Assembly: GCA_026874595.1 (NCBI GenBank)
Contig: CM049315.1
Coordinates: 17,505,664 to 17,569,663 of the forward strand
Reading direction: 5' to 3'
Source of the DNA: Sipunculus nudus
Lineage: Eukaryota > Annelida > Sipuncula > Golfingiida > Sipunculidae
Length of the DNA stretch: 64,000 bases
The translations under genes and the position numbers were made by a program. Within the stretch, counting starts at the first letter, position 1, and every line of letters starts with the position of its first letter. Below the pieces are notes generated by a model, which did no database searches, was not told the DNA's origin, and worked only from the letters and a program-made list of their open reading frames with translations. Below, in pieces: positions 7,916 through 22,900 of this stretch.

Positions 7916-10900
7916 ATGGCACGGCAAACAGCCGACCCGACACCGATGAGCAGGACGGAATGGGACGAGCAGTTGCAAAAAACGGGATGGACGCGCAAGA
8001 ACGTCATCAGAGACGGAAACAGTTTTTTCCGGGCTGTGGCCATACTAATCAACGGGATGCACGAAGGCCAGCATGGGAGGTTGCGTCAGGTAGTAAGGGA
8101 TCACACAGGTAACAACGAGCTGCAGGAAGGGGTTGAACCCGGAAACGACGCGGTGCGGGCGGTATCACATAAGTACGATTGCCATGTAAATGTCCTGCGG
8201 ACGACAGGTGACATCCGCCTTCTGACATCATTAGCACGTAGCAGGAAACCTTCAATAACTCTCGTACACACCGAAGGAGGGTACGACGTTTTAATACCGA
8301 CATCTGAACAAGCAAAAGTACAACCACAGTCCTGTTCTCCTCCTCGTGCCATAGATATGTACGCGGATGAGGCATCCTCTTTACTCGAGGATCTTGACAA
8401 AGAATGGGCGAGGATCATGCACCGCATGCAGACAAGTGCCAGCACCAGACAAGAGCGTAGCGGCGGATTGGACGAAAGACCGATAACAGGGCCGTTGCGG
8501 GAAGAACAGCACCGGCGGCACCTGCCTTCAATCAGTGCAAATGCCGCTGGTGGGAGCGCAGATCAAATGTGTACGGATGAACATGTGACGGCGGGTGGTG
8601 AAAGCGGAGAGGCGATGAGTACGGAGGAAACAGCGGATAAAACAGAAATACGAAAACGGCGGATGACATCAACAGCAAGTAGAACAAACGCTCCAAGCCG
8701 TCCACAGTCGGGCAGTGTGACAGACGACCAACCGGTCTCAGGCAGTAAATCGAAAAGAAAGAAGTGTACTAAGCCCAAAACACCCGTACAGGCACCCCAA
8801 ATGGACACCACGACTACGTCAGAAACGCAAACCCATAGTGATCCCGCACCTGAGACACGAGACGCAACGACCCAGGAGGCTGTCCAAAAAGGCCCCGAAC
8901 CCGACCCCCAGGTATTATTCAATGAAGTAAAAAATATGCATGCTGAACTACAACCAGCCTGGTCACCGATTAAAAGTATCCGTGCTGTATCGCCACCAGC
9001 CATGTCACAGATTAATGACGAAACCGATAGGAACGTAGAAGACGATAATGCCGCCCAACAATTGCTGGGTCAGCTTACAATGCTGGGTGCTCAGATTCCA
9101 GCCTCGTCATCAAACCAAGACGAAACCGATTTCGATATGATGACAGGTGAAATGTCACTGGCCGCAACAGAACTCGCCAGACTACAAGCCGCAGAAGCTG
9201 AAACAGAACGCGCCATTCGAGAAGCCGCACAAGCTACAGCAGAACGGGCCAAACTAGAAGCCGCAATTGCTGCTGCAGAAATCGAACTGCGGCAGTCGGA
9301 AGCGGGGGTACAACAGGTAGCGGATGGTGTCTACCAACAGGGCGGAACGGGGCAGCCCAATCGTGTGCCAGGTGACACAGCCGACGACACACGGGAATTG
9401 ACACTGCCCACAGAAACGGCTGATCACATAGGACATCAAAACGTGTACTGTGCGGAAAAGTGCGAAGGTGGTATAGATCTGAACGATATTTTATCTGAAC
9501 TGTTTGGCGATGGACAATCAAATGACCAAGGCGTTCAGACACAACCTGCTGACCAGGGCGCGTCCGGGTCTGTACACTATCAACATCCTTTCACAGAGGA
9601 TACCACGTTCAGTCTTCCTTCATTTGACGGGGAGGACGACCGCAAACAGCAGGATGACCCTGTGAGAAAGACCCCCTCAGACACGTCCAACGTGTCTTCA
9701 TCAACCGGGGTCAACACACAGCAACGGCCTGTAACAGGTTCGAGCATCGGCCAAGAAGCCAGAGGTGAAGAGGGACAACTGAGTAAATCTGATACGGACG
9801 AAACGGTAAGTGCCGTCGCCACCATTATCGCCGCCCTAGAGCATGACGAGCGGCATGAAGAGAAAAAGGTTACAGGTGACACAGTAAATGGGTTTGTTCC
9901 CTGCCCCGCAACTGCCGATGGCGGGGGCACATCACATCACATTGAACAACATGAAACCGACGAACAAGAAAGTATACAAGAAGGGAAGGCACACAGCACG
10001 GATACAACTGTTACCCAAGACCCTCCATTTCACAGCGATACAGCACAGGGAACGCCCATGCGGCAGGGCCAAGAGGACATCCTGCAGATGGCAATGAACC
10101 AATGTGACATATTTAGCGCTTCAGACATCTGTCCCGATAACGTACCCACTGCGCCCTCTGTCACTGATCTGGGGGAAAACGCAGGGGCTGAACACGTCGC
10201 GCCTTCTGTCTCTGCCGTCCCAGGGGATACTGCTGACACAGATATTCCTTCTGAACATCCGCAACATGTAGGGGAGAATGAGGCACCGGAACAAGATGCA
10301 AATCAACATTTAAGGACGGTAGGAGAAACAGCCACGCCTGTTGCCCATACAGGTGGTGCGGAGGCGGCTCGCCGTATCGCAGACGGCTCTCCAGACACGG
10401 GTGCGTGCAAAAAAGAAACGCGTGGGCGAAAGGGCCACAAGAGTGTTTTGAAACCATCAAACCAGCATTCTACCGCCGACAAGCAAAAGGAAGCTCTGAG
10501 GAAGACAGCGCGACGTCTTAAACGCAACTCGGTACGGCTCAGTACCAAAATACTACAACCTCGTGTTATACACCCCACACCAGTTCCTGACTTTCCCAAG
10601 CGGAGACCGAGGCGCCAGCTACGCGTTGCGCACGTTGACCACCCGTACTCGAAACCCCCTGGGTCGGCAGACGAGCCGAAGTGCATACGCAAAAAGCGGC
10701 TAGGACAACGGCGCAGAGCATCTAGTGCGCAGAACGATCGGCCATGTCAGTTATCATCCCGGCCCGCTGATGACACAGTTACGACGCCCTCGGGCTCGGA
10801 AAAGGCAGGCGAACGACCGACCGCGGCAGACACCGCCGGACATGCAAAAAACGCAGAACAAACAACACATGAAGAAAATACGAGCGGCGCGAGGGGCGAG

Positions 10901-13900
10901 TCGGACCAGATGGACACAACAGCCTGTGAGCAGAGGGAAACCAGCGCGGAAGAGTGTGGAGAAATGGAAGGTGACGATAGCGCCCCTTCCACGTCTGGAG
11001 ACTATCCGACACGTGTTATGTTGTGTGATACGTTCGAAGACATAAAAACTCGGGAGTACTTCCAACTGGACAAAGGCGGTATGTATAGTGTAGATATGAC
11101 TCTTTGTCGTCCGCAGACCCCAAACCCCAGCGCGGACCACGTTTCCCTCCTAGCACCGCGGGTGAGAGATTCACACACGGTCACAGGTGCGCCGTTTATG
11201 CAAACAGAAGAAACACAGGACGGACAGGAACAAGATGACGCGAGTTCTGTTTCTCTTACAGAAAGAATACAGAATATGCCTGCCACGTTCGAGCAGAGCA
11301 TGGACGACAGCGATGCGTCTGATGACACGTTGGAACAGCATATGGACGAGAGTAGCGAATGTGAGGGAAACGTGCCTATTAGTGTAACTACCATGGATGA
11401 GTCGGACGGCACGGTGGAAGACGAGGGAGGCGTGAACGACGCACGGCGTGTCCCTGTCAATACACAAGGAAAGACTGTCGCGTCACGCGGTGACCGCCCA
11501 TGTGATACGGAGACCGCCAACGAAGGCAGAGGATCTGACAAACAGAGAGATATGCCTCGCAGCGACCGCCCGGACGAAACACGATCGAGTTCAGGCGGAC
11601 CTCCCCGGCACGCGTCACAGAAAGATACAACGGGAAAAGATGCATCAAACACAGACGCGTGTTATATACCACCTGGACACCCGGTGATCACGAAGTGCGT
11701 GACGGGGTCATTTCACCAGGGGGACCACCAACATTTTCTTTCGTTCTCAGTCGGAAAACAGTGTGTTCCCAACTGCGCAGTGGCTTTGATCCGGTGCAGC
11801 ATTGAGGACCCGGAGACTTGGACAACCTCCACATTAGACGACATTTTAGACGCCGGCGACCAGCTTTACTACAGCATTAAAGGGTACCCTGTGGAAGACG
11901 CGGGATACGTTTGTTTGGACGAGTTGCCGGAAACGATTGACTGCTTCTCGCGTTCTTTCTCTGTGGTATCGTACATGTACCGGAGCGACCTAATTAACAG
12001 AAATGATTTCCGTAACACTTACAGAACGTTACGGATGGCTCTGTGTGACGACAAGGGGTACTTATCATCGATCCTGATACTCCAAGACTGCGCAATCGCT
12101 GTCATGCAAAAAGGTAGCAAATATTACGTCTTCGATTCGCACAGTCGGGACATGCGCGGGAAGGTCACACCAACGGGCACATCTGTGCTTTTGGGATTTG
12201 ACATTCTTGCAGAGGCTATTAAGCATATAACAAATCTCGCGTACACGCTGAAAGTAAACGGATACGAAAGCAGATTGTACAGTATAACTGAGAACCGAGT
12301 GGACGCACCTGTCCGAGAGCAAACGGACCCTGTTGCCCCCGTCCACAGCACGCCGCGGGCGGACACGCCAGTTGATACGCAGCAGTCGGACCGGGTGGAC
12401 GAAACGAGAGAAGAGGACGTCGCCTCAGCCTGTAACACAGGAGCTGACGAGAAAATAGAAGAGCAGGATGTGGCGGCATCCGAGCAACATTCGGGTCAGT
12501 CCGGTGCGGAAGAAATGGAAGATGTGCAAGGTGACATCACCCGTGAGGAAACGACAGAAGAGGACGTCGCCACAAGACCTGCTCAGGAGCAGCCCGATGA
12601 CGGGGCAGGCCAACCAAACCCCGCCTCCGCCTGTAACACAGGGGCTGAAGCGGATATGGAAGAGCAGGATGTGGCGGCATACGAGCAACATTCGGGTCCA
12701 TCCGAGACGGAAGAAATGGAAGATGTGCAGGGTGACATCACCCGTGATGAACAGACCCCTCCGCGATCAGGCGAAGGCGACCCAGGAGTCGACGATCTGA
12801 ACACATCGACCCGCAAGAAGCTCCATATCAAAAGTCAACCCGGAAAAGCTTCAAACAACAGAGGTCGCCCCTCAAAAGGCGTGACGCACGGAAAGATGGA
12901 CGAACATGCTGCGTCGTTGGTCAAACGGTATGAAGAGGCAGTCAAAGTATACAACGAACGTAGAGACACACTTGCACATTTCTGTGCAATTTGCACGTCC
13001 AAAGTGGTTGGAAATATCGAGGAGGTAGAGGAAATGAAGCAGAAACTGACAATGTTGAAGACGAAAGCACTGCGAGCGCGTACGAATATCCCATCATTAC
13101 AGGGCGTCGATATACCCCTGATTGTGAAAAAGAAAGTAGAGCGTAAGCACAAGATAAACATAATGCCTAACACAGCGAAGGCTACAAAGGCTTTAGACAA
13201 GGCAGAAACAGAAGCAGCCAAAAGGGAAAAGAAAGAAAATGATCAAACAATCGCAGACATGCGGGCAGGCCTTTTGAACGAATTGCGAGACCCCAGTGTC
13301 ACGTACGATGACGTGAAACGAAACGAGTCGAAATACCAGCACGTCCTGCCAATAACGCCCGCAGAAGAAAAAGACGCGAAGAGTACCGTCGAAGCATGGA
13401 TGACGAACATGGCCGATTACATCGAATATGCCCTGATCCACATCGAAAAAAAAGCAGAAGAGTCACCGTCCATGTTGGCCGAGCCACCCCGTGGAGTGCC
13501 CGGGATTTTCTGGTTACACAAAGAAACGGATACACAAGTTGCGACGGGCAGAGCGCTGTTGGAAATGTACAGGGTGCTGCGCGCCAGCGCCGTCGACCAT
13601 AACAAAACGCTGATAGACATGGTGGATCAACTGAAAGCATGGCTCGAGAATGCTTCTTTGCAATGTGTACATGATAAGATCCGCGCGTGCCTCGAGACAT
13701 GGTACGAACTGGACGCTTCTGTTCTCGACGAACGAGTCGATGCAATGCTCGGTCAGATTATGCCCCAATTACGTCTGATGAGGCTCCGTATCAGAAGCGG
13801 GACCAGTGGTGACGATGAAAAAAGTTTAAGACGCATGAAGATAAAGATCACATGTATGCAGGAAGACTTGCGGGAACTGCTCAGAAGCGTTTATGAATCT

Positions 13901-16900
13901 GCAGCACAGTACAGGGTTACCTCTAAAAAAAATGGACAATGGCATAACACGTTGACAGAAACGGAGAAAAAGCTGCAGAGAGAGTTGAAACAAATTGAGC
14001 AGGACATAGCTGCTGTGAGCGCACGGGTAGTGTCACTACCACAGCTCCGCAAGTCGCACCGGAGGAGAATGAATGTCCCTTTAACGCCGCTGACCGAAAC
14101 TGAACCAATAGAGGGCCCTCCTTCAGCGCCCGAAACGGCATCAGTGAGAGAAAACCCGTCCGACGAAGTGAATAACGACCGTCACGAGAACGATCCTTTG
14201 ACGCGGGACGAAGCCCGTCGCATATTGACGGAAAAGAATACACCAATGCAGGTGCGCATCGCTACCATTGCTCAGAGGTGCCCGGAGGTGAAAAAATGGA
14301 ACACGCGGGTAAGCAAAGCCAAGGACGATTACGCCTCTCATAAGCGCCACCTCGAGGAAATTATTAAACGTTGCATGGGTACTGAGTGCTCTTCGTGCAC
14401 AGAAGCAGCATCGTTTATACAAACGATCGACGAGCTGGAGGGTGATGGGCAATCCCTGCGACGCACAACCAAAAATGTTCTTATGAAAGACCATGGCATC
14501 CCCGCAGGGATATGGGATGAATTGCGGGTCATCGCAGAGGTGTATGCGATCCCCGACCTGCCGGACACAGAGAAAGTGAGAACGAAACTGCGGGCACAGT
14601 TGGAGAAACTGAGTAAACAGGAAAAGGACGCAGAGAGAAAACAACTGCTGCAGCTCGTGAAAAGCGGTCAACTGGAATACGCGAGAGCCAGAAACGTCGT
14701 ACAATCTCTTCTGCCTCTGCAAAAGGACGACGTATCGTTTGGGAAACAGGCGGTGGAAGTGTGGGTCAATAACGTGGTCAAAGACGTCGAAATTGCATTG
14801 TCTGACTATGAGCAATCGTGTCCACCTGGATGCGATGCTCCGCCTGAAAAACTACCGTGTTACATCTGTCTACTTGAGAAACCTGACAGTACCGGCGCTG
14901 AGCTGCAGGAGTTGCTCGGAGTTTGCAAGGACGTTTATAATGCCTCTCACAACGATTCCCGCGAGGACAAGCTGAACAGGTTGATCGCCTGGGCTCGTCA
15001 GCCCGGCACCAAACCTATTCTGAAAGGGTTGCGCTGCTGTTTCAAAAACGTGTGGAACGCCGAAAGCGAGGAATTGGAAAAGCAGATAAATGAACACGTA
15101 AGTCGAGTAGATGAGATGTTCAGAAACGTAGACGCGTCGTACACGTCGGACGAAAGCAACCGTAAGAATGTCACTCTCCTGGAAGAACACATTGAAAAGG
15201 TGAGCCAGGTGAAGAAATCACTTTCGTGGTGTGAGGATAAAGCCGCAGCATGGCTTCAAAAGTTAGGTGGGAATCAGGACCAGCCGTTCGACGTAAAAGG
15301 ATGTCGTTCGGACGGCTTGAAGAAGATACTACAGTTACTGAATGCAAAGAACGATAAGGCAAACGCGCTCATAGGAAAGTTGCAAGGCTGGAAAACAGCC
15401 GAGCATGTACAGGCACAAACCGCAAGCAGTCCTGGGCAGTCCTCTACCGTTCGGGGCACAGGTGATGACGAATTGATAGCCAGAACACACGCGGCGCAAA
15501 CTGCTGCGGCAGAAACGGCTGCAGCAGAAACGGCATGGTTGAAAGAAGTGCTGGTCGCCACTGAACAATACAACACCTCAACGGAAAAGACACGTGCATG
15601 GATCCAGGCATGCAAGACGTTTCAATTTGAAAATACACGTGATATCGATATGTACAAGAAGGAACTCGATCAGCAGGTGGGAGTACTCGATATACACAAC
15701 AGCACCTTGGACAAACTCAGACGCGGTAACTGCGTGGTAGACGGAACGCTGGTCGCCAGCAAGGACACTACTTTTTGGGGAAATAAGGAGAAGGAGCAGA
15801 TCCGTTTTAAAAAAACCGAACCAATCACACGCACACAGATAGAGGAGGCCAAGAGGGTCATGCAGACTAAAAGAAAAGAACTGGAAGCTAAAGAAAAACG
15901 CCAGAGGCGCGAGGAAATCGTCAGAGATCTCACTGCAAGTGGCACTCTCACAGACGTGACAAGCAACCTGGCACAATACATGGACACGATCTATCCGCTC
16001 ACTAAAGAAGAGGTTACGGATCTCTGCTTGCACTGTTCACATTGGACAGACCGTTTGACAGAAGACGTAGAGCGGTTGGCACACGCGTACACAAGCGGAC
16101 TAGACGACGGTGCCTCACAGGATGCTCCACGTTGTATCGCGGATGAAGTCCCGGCCGTTTTCGGATTGCTTGAACACATGTGCTCGGACAACTCAGACAA
16201 GAAACAGCAATATCAACGGAAACGTAAAGAAGCCGAAACTTTGCTTGAAATCTATCAAAACCTTCGGGCAGAGCAGTGCGCGCGTGACACAGACAACGCC
16301 AGCCGCATTCAATTTCTCACAGAACGGGCTTGGAGAGAAACCACCCCGAAGAGGACCAGCAACGTATTGCTCCATTGCATCATTCAGGTTTTCAACGAGT
16401 GGACGGATCAGACCGTGCGAGATTGCACGGAAACCGTACGAGGTTCGGCGTCTGCCATACAGGCCAGTTCAGAGGATATCGAATGTTTTTCTAAGGACGG
16501 CATGCATCATCTCATTACCACGTGGGACCAAACCGGACTGGACCAAGCGAACAACCAACTGCGCGACTCACAAAAACGACTGAATGACACGCTAAACGCC
16601 CTGACGGCAGCAAAAGCAGCGGCGGGTACCCATTGGAACAAAGGAGACGGTGGTTTCGCGAAAAAACTGCATACAGCGGACAAAAGCATCAATGCAGCCA
16701 TACACCAGATTCAGCTGCTGAATGTGCGTGCGGAACACCTAAGACAAAAAACCGACATGGATAACAAACACACCGGGTCCGAACACGGCGAACCTGCAGA
16801 CCATGTTACCGAGGCTTATAATAAATTGCTGACCACCGGTTTATCTGAAAAAGCAAATCTGCCCGACACCATACTACAACACGTGAACAGATGTGGGCCA

Positions 16901-19900
16901 ACAGATGAGGTTACCCGGATGCTGGATTCGCTCTTCCGACACCTGGCGCGTGTCCTGGAATGTCCCACGCGGCTGCAGGATCAGGTCAGGTTTGGCACAC
17001 AGCTTGGCGTTAAACAGCTTGGGACGAGTGACATTCCTTTAGCTAAACGCCTGTACCGTCTTGTCGACATAGTTGCCGCGAGGACGGGAACCCGAACCAC
17101 GTACAGGCAGGAACTGGAAGCCGGCCATGTCGTCATCAGCGGAATAGAAAGTGCCGGGAATGCAATTAGCCACATGATCACCGATCGACTAAAGCAAAGT
17201 GTCGAGAACCTGTATCCACAAACGCCAGCTTGGACATCTGTGACGGCTAACCTCGACCGCCTTCACAACATGATGGAAATGCACGACATGGAGCACACCA
17301 AGCGCAGTTGTATGGCAGATATGTTCGAAACGAAACTCAAATATGTGGAAACAGCTGCACAGGAAGCTACCACAAACGTGGACAACAGTTTTCAAAGCGT
17401 TAGCTATGCATTGTACAGTTTACGACATATACAAAATGAACTGAACATGTTGAAACAAGAAATAGCCAAGGAGCCAGATAGCGTAAACAAGCAGGAACGG
17501 GTGGGCAAGGCGGAAAAGATGTTGAAACAACGCTACATTTCACACCTGCGTAAGCAGCTAGAGGGTGTGATAAAGGATATACTGAAAGATGCCATACAGG
17601 AAATGCAGGACATCCTGGTGAATTACCACTTGACAGACGAGCACGTACACTACCAATGCATAGCGCACCGTACATGTAATGTACGCGAACTACTGAACCG
17701 ATGCTACCAACTGCTCCAGGAGAATGCTCACTGGGGCGGCACGGATGGGATGTTTACAACAGGTGGTACAGGTAACAACGTCATGACACTTCTGAAGCAG
17801 CTGAAGCCTGACGATGTAAAATGGTTCGATGGTCTGGTGGGACTTCTGAACAAATCAGTTGATGCCACATTAGGCAGTACCAAAAACCTCGCGCAGTCCA
17901 TTCGCAGGTGGGCGTTCGAACAGGGTGAAAAGATACTACGTTCTGAAATACCAGCTGACAGCAGGTTGGACCCGACTGAAGATGTGCCCGACTTGCGCGA
18001 ATGGCTAGATAAAGCTGCTCGCATGGGTGAGCGCGTACAGTCTTCGCTCTCCACCGTTTCCTGGATCCTGCAGTCGCAGGAATACCAGTACGTGTACGAT
18101 CTTGTGGCAGGAACCCTCACAGCATTTCAAACGTTAGCGTTGCAAATCACTGGATCCAGCTATCAAACGGCCCTTAAGTACGCGGATAATTTTAAACAGA
18201 GTGTGCATGCTATTGTAGACCGAATCCGGAACGACATATCAAGCGGGCACCAGTTGATCGTTGCAGAATCGGCTTTATTCCAAGGGCAGCCCTGTGACGA
18301 TGTGACAGTGGCGGGAAAAGGTATTTCCGTTAACCTGCATAACATCATACGACATACAGGTGAACTACAGGACATCTTACAGGACGCTATGACCATAATA
18401 TACAGTTTCCGATACGCTCATACGTGGCTCATTCAAACTGTGTATCCTTCGTGGAATAGGACACAGTCTGCCATTCAGGATTCCCTGCAACGTCTGCAAA
18501 ATGAAGTAAGCACCTATATACCCCAATATATACTCGACGCATGGATCAAGCAGCTGGACGATAAAAGCAGCCAGTTGTTCTTGGATTGGTTGCAGGCAAA
18601 GATACATACAGAAACGCAAGTGTCAACTCACCTGCATACCTGTTATGGCACGAGGAATTTCATGCACGAATCAGCAAACACACAACAACAAATTATACAA
18701 CTGACAAAACGAGCTGTTGACAAAGAACATGATCGGCGGACCACGCTGATAGAAAACAATGTGTCAGCATGCAAAGAATTTCTGCAACGTAAAGTAAATG
18801 AGCAAAACAGGAATCCGGATACTGACGGTTTGCGTAATGGCATAAAGACGCTTATCGATAAATGTATCCGAACAGTTGAAAGACACTGTGAACATGGCAA
18901 GTTGATCATACAATGCATTTTAACATCCTGTAAGTGGTACGAACACATATGCAACAGGTATATGGACGACACTCGTGCGCTAATGGGGAAGAAGTACACA
19001 GAGGAAATGTCGCATTCTCAAACAGGCAACATGCGCAGCGTACCAGACATTCTGTCTTGTGTCGTAGAACAGTTAGTTGCGGATATAGAGGAAGATGTCA
19101 CGCAGCGAATGTTGATACTCGCCGACAAACTACATCTCGACCTCATCTCCTTACATACTGAACAGATGACGTATCACGCGAACGCGTTATCGGTGCATCA
19201 CACTCTCGGATGTTTAGCAAGCCTTATGGTCTTCAGTCTGTTTGACATGCAGCAGCAACGGCTGCACGACTATACACACGTAGAGGGGCGTCTCACCGAA
19301 TGTAGACGTTCTGTTCAACAAGCTGTGCAGATGTCAGTGGCAATTATGGAATATACGGAACAAAACCTGCGCAACCTTTTACAACATGATTCCATCCCCT
19401 TCGGAACTGTAGGTTCGTATAAGGCGGATGTGCTAAACAAAAGGGAAGAACTATCCCGTATGATGATGGAAGCGGAAGATGCTTTCAGCAGGTTGCAACA
19501 CACATGGCCATCAACCACAGAAATTCGTATCAACATAACCGAAAACGTCAGTCTGCAAGTGTTAAACGAGGTATATAACACGTGTAAAACGAGGATCGAT
19601 GCATACCAAGCGTTTTTGGAATTGATACAAAGGGCGACGCATCTTGACACACCAGACGAAAGACGAGAGTGTGAAGAATCGTGGTGGTGTGACGGTATGG
19701 TCGTCAGAGAACGTTTGATGACCGCGTTTGTTCGGCACGTGTCACATGACGACACAGACGACAAAGAAAACCTGAAACGCGTGCGCGTCTGGCTGGATAA
19801 CATCCCTAAGGTGTACAAATGTACGCTTTCCCAAAAGGATGTCAGGCAGTTGCACCAAGAAAAAACACATAACATTTATAAAAAGAGCCAGAAAGAGAAC

Positions 19901-22900
19901 AATTGGGGCTCTTGTGTAGAATACGATAGCCGGGCGGAATGCGACCTCCTGTTCAAACAAGTTATCTCATACCAGTCTGGAACAGGTATAATGCTCCATC
20001 CCTTCCCTGACGCATTAAGGCAACTCTGTTCCGCCTGGTTGGCAAGAGTAAACTGTCAAATGGATCAACAAGCCCGCATGCTCACAGTGTTAAAGAAAAA
20101 CAATATCACGGTAGGTTACGAAACGTGGAATTCAACGCGTTTGATAATGGACGTTTGTGTGTCAGGTTACACGTACCCATCTGACCCGGGCGGTTGGTTA
20201 CCAGAAGAGTGTTTAAACCACATGGTGCACGTTGTGCTGCGAACTCAACCCTCCCCGTTACAGGAACGTGTGTTAGTGCAGGCACATTTGAGCTTGCATG
20301 TGTGCATGCAGGAGGTCACGCACGGCAACGTTGACAACCCACGTTCACATTACAGCTATGCTCACATTGACGACGTGTACGCAACCAAACCGCCCGGTGT
20401 TCCTTTGGTTGCTGTTGTGGCAAATTCCACAAGTTTAGGTTTCACGCGACTAATGCGGAAACCGGAGCCAAATACGTGTTCTAGCCTTTACGAAATTATC
20501 GGACCCGTCTCTGCGTGGATGCATATCCGAGAACAGTCTGATGGCCACAACGAATTAGACGCCGCAGCAGACCACATGTCCGTAGTGCGTCCATTATTGT
20601 CAGAAGACACTGTTATGTTTCTGAATGACCCAAGTACTTTCCAAACGCAATGTACTATATTTCAACAGTTTTTCAAGGCACGCGGAGAACACGATATCGC
20701 TTTGAGTACTAGAGAGGGTGCGCGTTACGAAGGGAACTGGTTGTTCACATGTACAAACGAAAACGACTGTTACACAGTGCCGCAATGTGACATGGACACA
20801 ATATTTTGTTGCACGACAGGGTTAGCGCAAGCCGCCGGACGACAGGACAATTCGTCAGAACACATCACAGTGGAAGCCGCCTTGCCGTTCAGTCGTGAAC
20901 CCCTGGATCGTATTACGACAAAACAAACTGTTTCCGTCACGGACCTAATTCCGAACGATGGCACCAGTAACACATCTGGTTTATACAAGGTCGCGCGGCA
21001 CGTGTTCAGGGTACTCGAATGCGTATATCCGTTTATCACGCGACAAACATTGGAAGCATTGAAGGCTGAGCATGGACGTCAGACAGGTGTTGAGACGCGG
21101 TCAGATGGCGTCAAGGGATGGTGGATCAGCTCACAAAAAGCCCAGGAGACATGGCACTGCCTGTGGGTGTACGGGATCAGGTTCTGTCTGGCCATGAAAA
21201 AAGTGAATTCCGCCAGGGCAATAAACGGTGAGCAAGACGTCGGGCCCTGGGGCGAATTGCCGACCTTTTTTAACGTGTGTGGGAGACCCGTCTACAATTT
21301 GAAAGACAAAGATCTCTTTCAATGGGTCAGGATGACGGACAGCATCATTTCGGACACGGGACGGACCTCACACCTTTTCTGGTTGGCAACATGTACGGCA
21401 GCTGTCTTCGCGTTTTGCGGCTCCAATGTGCACTGGGGCCTGAAAGCCTTGCTCGGTAAAACAGGCCTCCACCACTACGTTCTGAGCAAGGATATACCGA
21501 CGCGATGGTCAACAAACAATCAGCCACGATGGGACGACCGTTTGTGCTTGCGTGTTGCCGAAACGCTAAGAGGCTTTATGGCTTATGCAGTGACAGCCGG
21601 ACGTATGATCGACTCCGAAGTCTTGGAAACACTGTGGGCACAACACGGCCACGGTGTCGGGTCAGTTTGGGACCACATCTTGGAAGAATACACGCACTTG
21701 CCAACGAGATGTGGAAATGAAAACAATGGTTTTCAATTCGAAGAAAGAGAGGTAGCAATGCATGAAGCAGCAGATATGCAGCGGAGTGTCCTTCAACACG
21801 TGTACGGGTTGGACAAGCCGGAAGAATACGTACAGGATGGCTCCAACGTGCGAGCGTATGATGTATCGTGGCCATGCTCGGGTATGAAAAGCAAGGCACA
21901 AGGTTGGTGCCGATTTGACGTCATCCTCTTTTCGCTCGTCACGGGTATACCATTGGCCACGTGTTACGACACCGTGGCCGGCAGCAAAATACCTTTTCAT
22001 CGCGAATGGACCAATTCCACTTACAACCCAAACGTGGATAGCATCATCGATCCGGCTTCTGCTTACCCTGCCCCTCTCACGGCGGACACCTGCCCAACAG
22101 ATATACTCCGGTACTTCTTCTCTTTCGACCAAAGCGCCCTGCCCTTGTTTGCTGCACTTCCGAGGTCGTCCGCGTCTAGCAGCACTCACGTCCCAGTCAA
22201 CAAGTACCTGGATGGTTTGAGGGGTTCGACGTTCATTCCTATAATAAGCGTGCAGATACTTACAGACGGTCTCAACACGGACGGTGGTGAGCGGTTCCTG
22301 CCGACGGGGTACGCTGTGGCAAACGAACACAACGAGAAAGTAAACCAACTGTCGTTTACGTATGGCGAAAGGATATGCGGTCCCGTTGAAGTTGAACGGG
22401 GTTGGTTTCGAAGGGTTTACAGAGTCCGCACAACAAAGGCGAGCGATGACGCGGGACTCATCCCTTGGTGTGATCGCGGTCACCTGGAGTGTGTTTCGTC
22501 GGACCAGCACCCAGAATTCCCGTTGCAGATGTACACAAACGAAGAAGTTGCAAGGCCCAACGACAATGAAACACAGTTTCGTGTCGACGAACTCTCAGAT
22601 ACAGAACTACAAAATCTAAATGTACAGCAACACCATATGACACAGGGACACACAGGGTCAGAAGATGACGGCGTGTCTCTGTTTCACGAGATACAACAGA
22701 CGGAGGAGTTGCTGAATAGCAACTCGCGTGATATATCTCCGTTACCTGTCTCACAAACCGCAAGTGATATATCATGCGCAAATATACAATCAAAGTCAGA
22801 CGATGACGTACAAGAACACCTGCCTCACAGGAAACAACATCGTAGTTACGAATTGTGTGATGACGTAACAATACATGGTAAGATGGGCTCCGGTCCATAT

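Noticed and set aside
21662-22510. 282-codon leftward frame inside the tegument gene
   Set aside because: Antisense to a well-supported coding region, without motifs or its own promoter and poly(A) signal.
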